From NCBI GenBank assembly GCA_022495995.1, contig JAFEMH010002562.1:248001-312000 (forward strand): 64,000 bases of DNA. The letters run 5' to 3'. The notes below the pieces were generated by a model. It saw only the letters and a program-made list of their open reading frames with translations, made no database searches and was not told the origin of the DNA. Shown here one piece after another: positions 46,715 through 57,869 of the stretch. The translations under genes were made by a program, and so were the position numbers. The stretch comes from Adenophora triphylla var. japonica. Its lineage: Eukaryota > Streptophyta > Magnoliopsida > Asterales > Campanulaceae. Position 1 is the stretch's first letter, and every line of letters starts with the position of its first letter.

Positions 46715-48844
46715 CCTTCCTCTTCTTTGGGAATTATAGTAATTTCTTAGCTTGGGGATGCCCTTGATTATGAGACGGATGACGTGAAACAAGATGAGAA
46801 TTACCAATAACAACTCCCACGTCACCTGAACTACCGTATTAACCATTACCAAAAAGGGGACATCCGAATCAAGACCATACGAAAGAGTTATCATGGCGAG
46901 GAGGAAAGTAAGTGAAGTAGAGGTTACAGTAATCCACATTATAACCATCAAAATAAACATGAATATACGCCTCTTGATTGGCAACCCGCTTATAAGCAGT
47001 AGAATAATGCTAAGCGACGCAATAAAGCTAACCGTGTTGGTAATTACCATCAACCTGTAAGTAGATGAAGCATTAGATGCCATTATAGAGTAGCCTGCCT
47101 TATGGTTATCGTTGGTATCTTGCCAAACACCCCCTGGAGGGTTCACGCCAACTTGGAATGCCATGGTTGCTATTAGTGATGCCACCACCATTAACGTGCT
47201 TTGTTTTTCTTCCAACCATTTTTCCTGGTTTTGGGGACCATTTTCCACTATTTTCTTTTTTGATGCTGGAGGTTCTAGGAGGGCCAAGTCCCTCCGGCTC
47301 AATAAAGTTTCTGTATGGTTTTGCGTCTGCTTTGAATTGTTTCTATTTTCTTCAATGGCGCCTGCACTTGTAAGGTTCTCCTTGATTTCTTTGTCATTCA
47401 CATCTCTTTGGGATAGTGCTAAAACACCCATTGCTGTAACCCCATCTGCATTTGGCTCATTCACTTCTATTGTAGTATTCCGAAGCAAGAATTTTATGGT
47501 CTGCATAAATTTTAGAGCTGATAAGAAATTGATGAATGAAAGTTTGCATAAAAGCAGAAAATAGTAAAAAAAAAACTCTTATAATAGAGAATTTCTATCT
47601 ATTTTGGGGGTATGTTTAATAACTGAAAATAGAAAAAATTTACTCCCTCCGTCCCAGGGATCTTTGCACAAAATTTTGGGACACGGAAGTTAAGAAAAAC
47701 TGAGGAGGTGTGAGTGTGAAAAGTAAGGTGGAGAGATAAAGTGGGGCAGAGAATAGTAAGTAAATAGTTGATGTGAGTATGACAAGTGAGTCACAATGAA
47801 TACTCTCTCCGTCCCCGCCCAGTGTATACTTATTTCCCTTTTGGTCCGTCCCAGCCCAGTGTGAACTACCATAAATGGTATGTCCTTTAATATTTTATAT
47901 TCTCTCTACCCCACCCACTCATTAACTCCACTCATTCTCCACTATACAATTTATTCAATCAACCTACTATTTACTCCACTCATTCTTTCTCTTCATTTTC
48001 TACCACACATTTTCATTATCTTAATAATATTTCTTAATCGGCGTGCCTTGGTCAATGGTTCACAATTGGGTGAGACGGAGGGAGTAAATTATAAATATTT
48101 TAAACTTATCATTTCGGTAGTGCAATTTGTTATGGGACAACCAATGGAACTCGTGCAAAAGTGTTATTGGACAAAGGGAGTATATTCTTATTATATGTGA
48201 ATTTCTATCTTCCTTTTTTTTGGGGGGGGGGGGTTACTATGTTTAACAACAGAAAATAATTGTTACATAAATACCTCAATCTGTTTATCCGCCACTGCTA
48301 AGTGTAAAATAGTATGTCCATCATCATCCTTAGAATTAACGAACTCGTGATCACTAAGAGTCTCCACTAGAAGCTTTAAAGCCTCTATCTGGTTGTGTTT
48401 AACACATAAATGCAAGATAGTCTCATTCCTGTGTGCCATGGCTCTAGCTGCAAGAACCCTAGCTCGGAGCAACTCTTTCAAAACATCGATCCTCCCTTTC
48501 ATGGCTGCAAGATGGACAGGATTCCATCCATCTCTATCACGTGCAAGGCACGTGTCAGGGCTGACCAATATCAACTCCTTCACTATTTCCACGTACCCTT
48601 TTGCTGATGCCAAGTGAAGAGGGGAAGATCTTCTAGAGTTCAACTCTGTAGCTAACTCAGGCTTTTGTCTGAGAATCTCTCGGACAAAATCAAGATGGCC
48701 TAACATTGATGCCACATGAAGGGGTGTCTCGTTGTAAGGATTTAGTATAATATCTCTATCGAGAATTAATGGATCTTCTCGAAGCAATCCTAGCAAGGAA
48801 GATACACTTCCTTCTACCGACGCTTCAAAAATGAGCTTTTTCAT
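46703..48844 (-). CDS. Ankyrin-repeat PGG-domain membrane protein (BDA1/ITN1-like), 3' end replaced by an LTR
   Basis: Two exons on minus. Exon 1 is 48275-48844 (ATG 48842-48844, MKKLIFEASVEGS), exon 2 is 46715-47500 plus 12 bp of LTR. The intron has donor GAG/GTATTT and acceptor ATGCAG. The GTG ten codons upstream is not a likely start; a short upstream frame MSSV ends just before it. Exon 1 gives about five ankyrin repeats (ETPLHVASMLGH, SSPLHLASAKGY, WNPVHLAAMKGR, ETILHLCVKHNQ, HTILHLAVADKQ). Exon 2 gives a charged linker, the PGG motif (FQVGVNPPGGVW) and about four hydrophobic membrane segments. Family members act in defence and salt/stress signalling at the plasma membrane. The copia insertion replaces the last 11 residues with CKQ and a stop, leaving about 455 residues; all domains are intact, so it may still work. 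Confidence 0.9.
47643..48180. mobile_element. Stowaway-type MITE in the ankyrin intron (outer, interrupted)
   Basis: Starts CTCCCTCCGTCCCAGGG after TA (47641-47642) and ends GGACAAAGGGAG before TA (48181-48182). The two halves (47643-47800 and 48087-48180) are separated by a second MITE. Confidence 0.75.
47803..48084. mobile_element. Second Stowaway-type MITE nested in the first
   Basis: Starts CTCTCTCCGTCCCCGCC and ends GGTGAGACGGAGGGAG; TA on both sides (47801-47802 and 48085-48086). Sequence unrelated to the outer MITE apart from the ends. Confidence 0.8.
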
Positions 48845-49125
48845 ATCCAAGCTTTCTCCCAATGGCTCGATCACTCACACACTGGACATGGATTCTATAA
48901 ATTGAGAGAAGAGATAAGATATTTGCTGGTGAAATGAATAAGTAGTGGCCACTATTTAATAAGTCTCCTGTCAATAATTAGTGGGCACTAGTTAGTGGAC
49001 ATTCTGGTGAAATGAATAATTAGTGGGCACTCGATTGGTAAAAGACTTTCTAATTTTCCGGACACTCATAAAGCTTACCTTTTAGGATTTTAAAGCAAAG
49101 AGCAAGTCATTTCTCTAAATAAATA
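48845..49125. other. Upstream region of the ankyrin gene
   Basis: Presumed promoter and 5' UTR. I see no unambiguous TATA box. Short repeats of TTAGTGG(G/A)CA(C/T)T occur at about 48980-49030. Confidence 0.4.
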
Positions 49126-49434
49126 CTCCCTCTCTCCCAGCCCAAGCTTCATCATTTTGAAAGTGGAACAAAATTTAAGAAAAGTGTTGAGTGGAAAATG
49201 GTTGTGAGAGAGAATAAGTGAATGAGTATCACAAGTGGGACCCACAATTTAAATATGTGAGGAGGAAAAATTAGTGGATATGACAAGTGGACCCCACAAT
49301 TTATGAATGTGAGTATGAGAAGTGGGGTATGTATAATAGAATATTAATAAACCTTTTCCATTTTAGGAATGGTGAAGCTTCTATCGGGACACCCATTTGA
49401 GTAAAAGGTGAAGCTTCGAACGGGACGGAGGGAG
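49126..49434. mobile_element. Stowaway-type MITE (309 bp)
   Basis: Starts CTCCCTCTCTCCCAGCCC and ends GGGACGGAGGGAG, inside TA duplications (49124-49125 and 49435-49436). It lies upstream of the ankyrin gene. Confidence 0.85.
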
Positions 49435-50139
49435 TATTCAATAAATTTTAGAAATTAATTTGGACATTTCATTTCATGTATAACTTTATCATTTATGTAA
49501 GATTGCATTTGAAAGACATGACATTGGTCGTCTAGTGATGAATTGTTTAAGTAATTAAAACCTTAAATAGGATGGAATTAAAATTGAAGTGAGAATTTGA
49601 CAAAAGTCGTGGTTAAAGTTTGATTAATGATAAAGTAGCGTTTAAACTTGGGGACTTAATTAAATTGGGAGTTGATCTCTTGTAAAACGTGTTTTTGTGC
49701 GATGTTATTTTTGTTATAAGTAAGTGAGATTTTGTGTGATGTGATATTTTAGTAAATAAGTGAAAATTAGTGCGCATTGGGAATCAAAAACCGCACAACT
49801 GTCAGTCAAAAACAATGGAACAGACATTAAAAACACTACAACTAGATATCAATTAACAATCACATTTGAATAAGGTTATCGCTAAGTCCATAACAAACCT
49901 TCTAGATATCATCATAAAATGGTTCTGGATATCAATATTAAAGCGTTCTTAATATAAATTAATAAGTACATTTGAACAAGGTCATGGACTTGACCACGAT
50001 CATGACAAACAAATCTACTAAATATCAATTTCAGAGGTTTCTATATATTAATAGCAATTAATATACATTCAACAAAATATTTAAGTGAAATGGCACAACA
50101 AAATACTTGTACCGGCACACCCCGTTTGAGTGATAAATA
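49435..50139. other. AT-rich intergenic stretch
   Basis: No gene recognised. Scattered GATATCA-type phrases (49855-50030) loosely resemble the minisatellite at 62078. Confidence 0.4.
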
Positions 50140-50645
50140 TATTAAAGATGACTCTAAGGATGATTCTCCTCCAAGCACAAATGAGGCGCCAGCCTCAGAT
50201 CCTGCCAGGCGCCCGCCTCAGATTCGTCATACCACGGCCACAGGTGCTGGAAGTCAGCCGTCCGCCTCGTGTGTCTCCATGAACCCGCCTCGTCTTCAAC
50301 AGAACACGGCTACACCTTCTGGATGCAATCCGTCTGCCTCACCTAAGGCCAGGTGCCCGCCTCAGACTCACAATGCCTCGGCCGTTGCCACTGTCTTTCA
50401 GGCGTCCGCCTCGTGTGTCTCCAGGCGCCCGCCTCGTCAGTCGACAGCTGCCTTGAAGTTTCCTACCTAGATTTGGTTTCTATATTGTATTCATGTATAT
50501 TTAGTACTGTATTTGTATTAGGAAACCAAATCACTTAATTGTATAGTTTAGGACTCCAAATCCTTGTATAGAAAGGACTCCTCATATTGTACTATATATA
50601 TTCATGGTTAATCAATATACAAACAAGTTTTTTCAAAATCTTACA
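50140..50645 (+). repeat. 5' LTR of copia element 3
   Basis: The first 320 bp are GC-rich and repeat a (A)GGCG(C/T)CCGCCTC phrase many times; the rest is AT-rich with a TATATATA box near 50594. The 126-codon frame 50090-50470 through it is low-complexity proline/serine and probably not a protein. Confidence 0.92.
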
Positions 50646-50725
50646 TGTTATCAGAGCATTAAGATTCAAAACCCAAAACCCTAAGAACTTCTCCCAATTT
50701 TCGGCAGCCCCACCCCACCCTTGCA

Positions 50726-53700
50726 ATGGCCGGAGCTTCCTCCACCATTCCAAACGCTGCCCAACCCGACCAACCTCTCTTCCTAGTAAACCTATCCTAT
50801 TGCCGCACCCTCACCCCCTAACCTATATCTCACATGGGCATCCCAAATAACCTCTATCCTCTTTCGCCTCGACCTCTTAAAGTTTGTTGATGGAACCCAC
50901 CCAAAACCCGAGGATAACATCACCATCAATACCCTAGCCACCGTTGAAACGGACGATGAACCGGCCAAATCAGCCACCACCACCACTATTCCCAATCCGG
51001 CAGCCATCACTTGGTCTCGCCAAGACCGCCTTATCCTTGGAGCCCTCATAGGAACCTTAGATCCCGCTATTGCTCCCCTTGTCCACCAAGCCAAAACCTC
51101 CCACGAAGCTTGGACCATCCTCAAAACCACCTATGCCAACCCCTCCCATGGACACATCCTTCAAATCAAAGAAAACCTTGCAAACCTTACCAAAAACCAA
51201 CTATCCATCTCTGATTACATGAATGCTGTCAAATCCTACACCGACAAGCTTGCCATGGATTCCGAGGATATAATCTACACCATCCTAAAAGGTTTGGACT
51301 ATGAAACCTTCAAACCCGTCATAGACTCCACCCGAGCCCGAGTCAACCCTATCTCCTTTGAAGCCATACACGAAAAACTCATCCAACATGAACTCACCCT
51401 TAAACAATCCACCACCACCACTCCTCTCCCCACCACCGCCTTCACCACCCAAACCCGTCCATCCCCCAACCGTGGCTACCACCGCACTACCAACCCCTCT
51501 CCATCCTCTAGCTCAAACCATTCACCCCTCCCCTTTAAAGGAAAGTGCCAATATTGCCGCAACATTGGTCATGTCATCTCCCAATGTCGCCAATTTAAGC
51601 ACGACCACCCCACCGTGACCTTCTCCCCTCTTTCTTGCCAAAACTGTAATCCAACACCTAACCCCCAAGCTCACACCGCAGCCTATCCCAACCCCCTCCA
51701 CCCCTTTCTTGGCTCATCGACAGTGGTGCAACCAATCACATCACCAACGATCTTTCCAACCTTGCCTTACACACACCCTACAATAACAGTGACGACGTCA
51801 TTATTGGCGACGATTCCTCTCTTCCGATTTCCAACATAGGTTCATTCTCTCTCCCCACATCCTCCTCCCCTCTCAATTTTAATAATGTCTTGCATGTCCC
51901 TCTTATTACTCGCAACATTCTATCCGTGTCTCAATTTTGTCATGACAACAATGCCATCATTGAATTCTCACATTCTTCTTTTCTTATCAAGGACAAAGCC
52001 ACGAGTCAAACTCTTATCCATGGAAACCTTGAGGATGGTGTCTATATTTGGCACCATCCGCCCATTCAAGCTCATTCAAGCTCTCTCTCCTCACAGCTAT
52101 GGCATCATAGATTAGGACATCCCGCTTCCCCCATTCTTAGTTTATTACGTAGCAAGTTTAGTTTATCTATTTCCTCTAGCTTATCTCCTTGTAATTCTTG
52201 TTTTATTAATAAAAGCCACAAGCTGCCATTTACATCTTCTACTCTTGTCTCACATGCTCCCCTTGATCTCATTTTTTCGGATGTATGGACCTCTCCAATT
52301 TACTCACTTGACAATTTTAAATACTATGTCATCTTTGTCGATCACTTCACTAAATACATTTGGTTTTACACTCTCAAACACAAATCCGACACTTATAACA
52401 CCTTCCTTCGCTTCAAAGCTTTAGTCAAAAAATACTTCAAACGCCCCATCATTCAAATCTACTCCGACAACGAGGGTGAATACCTCAAACTCACACCCAC
52501 CCTTGGTCAAAATGGCATCACCCACCTTACTACACCCCCTCACACTTCTGAACACAACGGCTACGCCGAACGTCGTCACCTCCACATTGTTGAAACGAGT
52601 CTCACCCTCCTTTCCCATGCCAACCTACCCCTCACCCTTTGGCCCTATGCTCTCACCACTGCCACCTACCTCATAAACAGATTGCCTACTCCCACCCTAA
52701 CTAATGATTCCCCCTACCTCCGCCTTTTCCGCTCCCCTCCAAACTATACCAAGTTACATAGCTTTGGTTGCCTCTGCTATCCCTGGCTCTGCCCATACAC
52801 TTCCCACAAGCTAGCCCCTAAATCCATCCCATGTATCTTCGTTGGTTACTCACCTACGCAAAGTGCATATTACTGCCTTGATCCCACTTCCCATCGTGTC
52901 TACACCTCCCGCCATGTCCGCTTTGTTGAAACCACCTTCCCATACAACTCCCTCACCACCAATTCCCCCACTGCTTCCACTCCTCTTCCCTCTGAACGAC
53001 ACACCCTGTTTCTCCCTATTCTAAACACCACCTCCTCTATTCCACCTCCCCCCTAACCCCACCCCCCTCCTCCTCCCCCACCCCTTCCTCCCCAACCCAT
53101 CCTTCTTCCAATCTCACTCCAAATGAACCCCCACCCCCTCTCAGCTTGAAACTACCCCACCTACTCCCAACCCTGCCTCCCCTCCACCTCCCACCCACAC
53201 TATCACCACAAGACTATCCCATGGCATCACCAAACCCAACCCAAAGTATGCCAACCTTTCCCTTCTCACCTCACCCACAAGCCTTCCCACCACCACCAAA
53301 CAAGCCCTATCCATTCCCCACTGCCGTAATGCCATGATTGAAGAATTTCAAGCTCTAACCCGCAACAACACTTGGTCTCTGGTTCCCCCCACCACAGCTC
53401 ATAATATTGTCGGATGCAAATGGGTCTTTCGCATCAAATACAATCCCGACAACACCATTCAGAAATACAAGGCTCGACTTGTAGCCAAGGGTTTTCACCA
53501 ACAACCCGGTGTTGACTATACCGACACCTTTAGCCCAGTTGTAAAACCAGCCTCTGTCCGACTTATCCTCTCTCTTGCCACCACCAATCATTGGCCACTT
53601 CGCCAACTTGATGTCAACAATGCCTTCCTTCAAGGTACCCTCTTTGAAACTGTGTTTATGACCCAACCCCCCGGATTTGAGGACTCCGCCAACCCGTCCT

Positions 53701-54770
53701 CCATTTTCCGTCTTTCCAAGGCCATCTATGGTCTCAAACAGGCCCCTCGTGCCTGGTTTCATGAACTCAAAACCTACCTCACATCATTTGGCTTTCACCC
53801 CTCTTTAGCCGACCCCTCCCTCTTCATACTAAACACATCCCCTTCCCCAATCTACTTGCTAGTATATGTCGACGACATCATTATCACCGGACCCTCTCCA
53901 TCTCACCTTCAGTCATTCATCACCAGTCTATCACACCGGTTCTCTCTAAAAGATCTTGGCCCCTTATCCTACTTCTTGGGTGTCGAAGTAGTCCCAAACC
54001 ATGATGGGCTCCTTCTCTAAAAAAAAATCCATCCATGATCTTCTCACCCGTCACAATATGATTGACTGCAAACCACTCCCAACTCCCATGGTCACATCAC
54101 CACCCCTCACTCGGTCCACTGCCACTCCCGCTGTTGACCCTACCCCCTATCGTGCCATTGTTGGTGGACTTCAATATCTGTCCTTCACTCGTCCCGATAT
54201 TGCCTTCTCCGTCAACAAACTCGCTCAGTTCATGCAAAACCCTCAACCTCCTTAATGGGTTGCACTCAAGCGGCTTCTCCGCTACCTTCATGGCACTATG
54301 CATTTGGGTCTTCAGATTTTTGCCAAGTCTCCTCCCTCCCTTCATGCATTCTGTGATGCGGACTGGGCAGGTGACAAAGACGACTTTGTGTCCACTTTCG
54401 GGTTCTTAGTTTATCTTGGGTGCAACCCATCACTTGATCATCCCGCAAGCAACGTGCTCTCGCTCGATCCACAACTGAGGCAAAATTTCGAGCAATTGTT
54501 GACACCGCTGCTGAACTCACATGGGTCAAGGACCTACTTACTGAGCTTGGATTCTCCTTGCCCGCTACACCTGTGGTCTACTGTGACAACCTAGGTGCTA
54601 CAACCTATTCTGCTAACCTGGTATTCCACTCTCGGATGAAGCATGTGGCTCTCTCATTTCACTTTGTCTGTGAACAAGTTCAATCCGGCTCTCTTCGTGT
54701 TCAACACATTTCTCGTTCGGATCAACTGGCGGATATCTTAACAAAACCACTACCTCGTATACGCTTCTAA
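50726..54770 (+). pseudogene. Gag-pol of copia element 3, several frameshifts
   Basis: ATG at 50726 (MAGASST). Gag (UBN2-type) is partly in frame at 51219-51500 (DYMNAVKSYTDKL). Zinc knuckle CQYCRNIGHVISQC is at about 51548. The protease region lies at about 51700-51800 in a shifted frame. 51890-53056 holds gag-pre-integrase (WHHRLGHPASPIL) and integrase (LIFSDVWTSP, IYSDNEGEY, EHNGYAERRHLHIVE). RT is 53334-54020 ([22 protein letters not shown], catalytic YVDDIIITG near 53860). RNase H is 54298-54770 (FCDADWAGDKDD, VYCDNLGATTYSAN), ending TAA at 54768. Frame changes occur near 51840, 53060-53330, 54020, 54255 and 54400. Inactive. Confidence 0.92.
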
Positions 54771-54823
54771 CACCTTACTTCAAAGATTGGTCTTCTCCTC
54801 GGATCGTCCATCTTGCGGGGGCG

Positions 54824-55329
54824 TATTAAAGATGACTCTAAGGATGATTCTCCTCCAAGTACAAATGAGGTGCCAGTCTCAGATCCTGCCAGGCCCCACC
54901 TCAGATTCGTCATACCACGGCCACAGGTGCTGGAAGTTAGGCGTCCGCCTCGTGTGTCTCCAGGTGCCCGCCTCGTCTTCAACAGAACACGGCTATACCT
55001 TCTGGATGCAAGGCGTCCGCTTCATCTAAGGCCAGGTGCCCGCCTCAGACTCACAATGCCTCAACCATTGCCACTGTCTCTCAGGCGTCCGCCTCGTGTG
55101 TCTCCAGGCGCCCGCCTCGTCAGTTGACAGCTGCCTTGAAGTTTCCTACCTAGATTTGGTTTCTATATGGTATTCATGTATATTTAGTACTGTATTTGTA
55201 TTAGGAAACCAAATCACTTAATTGTATAGTTTAGGACTCCAAATCCTTTTATAGAAAGGACTCCTCATATTGTACTATATATATTCATGGTTAATCAATA
55301 TACAAACAAGTTTTTTCCAAAATCTTACA
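54824..55329 (+). repeat. 3' LTR of copia element 3
   Basis: 506 bp, about 95 percent identical to 50140-50645 by eye; followed by AAATA. Confidence 0.93.
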
Positions 55330-55334
55330 AAATA

Positions 55335-55986
55335 TCGTCACTGCACATGTTTAATAATGCTAGTTCATGTCTTTTAAAATGCTATTATGTAGTCGTTTGA
55401 GCGCAGGTGCGACAAAAAGCGTAACTTTTGACTTCTGATTAACCACAGAACGCACACCATATGCAATCGAAGAGAATTTCAAGACCTAAAAAAGACGTTA
55501 TTTAGGCTCTCAAATGGACCTTCGAAGTTTTTATAAAATGAAATATTAAAATGGTTGGTGGTAGTATTTAAGATGACCGGTCCGTGTGCTAGATAGTGCC
55601 CGTTGGTGTATTGGAGAGTGTCAGGGAGTGTTGAGAATTTTTGATTATTTACAAATATGTCATCAAGTTTTTTTTATAAATTTTCAATTACTTACAAAAA
55701 TATTACCGCACGATTCAGCTGGTTCAAAAATTCGTTTTTTCAAATTAAAAAAAAAAAAGTTTTCCCCGTATTTTGGCCTAAATGGGGTCTAAACTTAGCC
55801 CGTACTTTCAAAATGGAACTTGGGAATCAAAATTTGTCGGATGTTTAAAATTTTGGTTTAACATTAAAATTTTGTCAAAATTGTTTTAAGTGAAAATTTT
55901 GTCAATTTAAAATTTAAAGATCTCATTATTTTTGAGTTATGATCACATGAAATTAAATTTCCAAATTAATTTCTAAAATTTTTAAG
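55335..55986. other. AT-rich intergenic, no gene seen
   Basis: Only short low-complexity frames. Confidence 0.4.
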
Positions 55987-56670
55987 GATTAAATAATAAC
56001 TTGTTCCCTAAACTTGTCACTTTTTATTTGTTTGGTTTCTTATGATTTTTTTATTAGTTTGGTCCCTTATATTGGCTTTCTTTGCCAGTTTGCCCCTTCG
56101 ATTTGTGAAATATTTAAAAATACCATTAATACCCTTATACTAGATAATAATTTGATCCCTAAACTTAACAGTTTTATCAATTTAGTTCCTTATGATATTT
56201 TTTTTATTAGTTTGTTCATGCTATATTTTTGCTAATTTTTAACACTTAGTCAATAATACCCGTTACTATGTACTCGATGTTCAGTTTTCTAACTATAAGA
56301 AATTATAATTATAATTTTATTCATATGAAAATGTATAATTATTTTATAGTTTGGATGCAAAAATTTGAAAACTCATAATAGGTATCGTAAGGGATATTTT
56401 TAAATAATGTTTATAAATTAGCAAAAATATAGAGAGGAGACAAAGTAATAAATAACGATCATAAAGGACTAAATTGATAAAAAGTGTTAAGTATAGGGAC
56501 TAAATTATTATTTAGTACAAGGGTATTTTTGGTATTTACAAATATTCCACAAACAAAAGGGGCATATTTGCAAAAAAGGCAACATAAGGGACCAAACTAA
56601 AAAACATTATTCATGGATGACCAAATTAATAAAAAGTGCCAAGTTAAGGGACCAAATTTTTATTTAAATC
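55987..56670. mobile_element. Fold-back element with roughly 290-bp inverted arms (MULE-MITE-like)
   Basis: Left arm from GATTAAATAATAACTTG, right arm ending CAAATTTTTATTTAAATC. Arms repeat TTTAGTCC(C/T)T-type phrases (about 80-85 percent inverted identity by eye) around a centre near 56330. Flanks ATTTTTAAG and AATTTTAAC match at 7 of 9, compatible with an aged 9-bp duplication. No coding capacity. Confidence 0.6.
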
Positions 56671-56798
56671 AATTTTAACAATTCTGAAGGAAAAAAATAA
56701 ATTAATTTTGACTTACTCTTTCTTTCTTTTTATTCGAATAAAAAATTAACAAATTGACACAATTTTTTTTTCTTTATGGAATTAATTAATACACGAAA

Positions 56799-56933
56799 TC
56801 TCTCTATATATATATATAAAAGTCAAGGCGAAAACCTATGGTTACGCCATGTGGACAAGTTTTGAAAAAACTTGAAATCTAGAGTGCCACGTGACACCAA
56901 ATCAATACTTATGTGGCACTAAATCAATACTTA
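56799..56933 (+). mobile_element. Possible Helitron 5' end fragment
   Basis: TCTCTCTATATATATATA after an A at 56798 resembles plant Helitron 5' termini (TC start, AT host site), followed by sequence typical of such elements (AAAGTCAAGGCGAAAACC). No matching 3' end in the same orientation was found. Tentative. Confidence 0.35.
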
Positions 56934-56961
56934 CTAGTAAAAAGCCCGTGCTTCGCACGGG
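56934..56961 (-). mobile_element. Helitron 3' terminus, minus strand
   Basis: On minus: a 7-bp stem hairpin CCCGTGC-GAA-GCACGGG, then CTTTTTA, then CTAG, followed by T. This is the canonical hairpin plus CTRR and AT-insertion site. The body would extend to higher coordinates; the 5' end was not identified. Confidence 0.55.
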
Positions 56962-57059
56962 AGTATGCATTAATTATTTTTGAAATTATAATTATTTAGA
57001 AATGATTATAATTTATCTTTTATATAAAAAATTTAGTTTCAACCTTCACGTATTTATGT

Positions 57060-57430
57060 GATTTTTTTTAAAAAATATAGCTTTTTAAAAATTTATATAT
57101 CAAAATAACATTTTTAAAAACTTAAGTACCATAGTAGCACTTTTGGCTTGAAATCCGGAACTGGTAATTCCGGATTATGAATTCCGGAATTACCAATTCC
57201 GGAATTGTTTTTTTTTTTTTTTTTGGTTTCCAAAATTGAATTTCCAAAAATAATATGTCCGTAAATAGGGAGCGATCGCGTCCTTATATAGGGCGATCGC
57301 TCCATGTGTACTCCGGCGTCACCAATTCCGGATTCTATTTTTTTTTTTTTATTTTCCAAAGCTGATAAATTAGGAAAATAATATTTTATGGAAAATAGGG
57401 AGCGATCGCACGTTTATGGGGCGATCGCCC
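57060..57430. repeat. Left terminal inverted repeat of the MULE-like element
   Basis: Matches the right repeat inversely through CTTAAGTACCATAGTAGCAC and the two GCGATCGC pairs (57272/57293 and 57402/57421). TCCGGA palindromes are interspersed. Confidence 0.8.
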
Positions 57431-57869
57431 TCTTCCATTTAATAATATTTTTTATTTATATTATACTTTTTTTTTATTTAAAGAATCCGGAATTATTACT
57501 TCCGGATTACATTAGGGGCGATCGCCCTCTTCCATTCGCGCGTTCACGCGAAGTTACTGGAATTTTGGAGCGATCGCCCTATACGATGGAGCGATCGCTC
57601 CCTTGTCCATCCCTCTTTTCTCAAATTCCAATCAGTTATTTAACGTTTTTTGTTAGTTTTTTTTAGAATTTTCTTCAGGTTTTTAACGATTTCAGTTAGT
57701 TTCTCAGAATTCCAGTTAGTTTTTTAGAATTTTCAGTCAGTTTTTAACGTTTTTCAGTTAGTTTTTCAGAAATTTCAGTTAGTTTTCAAATTGTAATCTT
57801 TATTAAAAAAAAATATAGAGTACAAAACTTAACAATAATAAAAAGAATAAGTATTATAGAAAATTGACC

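Larger units (their letters stand above)
50140..55329 (+). mobile_element. Older Ty1/copia element 3 (5.2 kb)
   Basis: LTRs 50140-50645 and 54824-55329, both 506 bp, TATTAAAGATG...ATCTTACA, with perfect target duplication AAATA (50135-50139 and 55330-55334). They differ at about 25 positions, roughly 5 percent, mostly C/T or G/A. PBS TGTTATCAGAGC at 50646 is one base off the initiator-Met site; purine tract TGCGGGGGCG precedes the 3' LTR. Confidence 0.95.
56671..57059. other. AT-rich stretch containing two Helitron-type ends
   Basis: See the separate entries at 56799 and 56934. No gene. A 9-bp duplication copy of the MULE-like element (TATTTATGT) occupies 57051-57059. Confidence 0.4.

Noticed and set aside
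50090..50470. 126-codon proline-rich frame
   Set aside because: Lies in the GC-rich repeated part of a copia LTR; the 3' LTR copy is shifted, so not conserved as protein.
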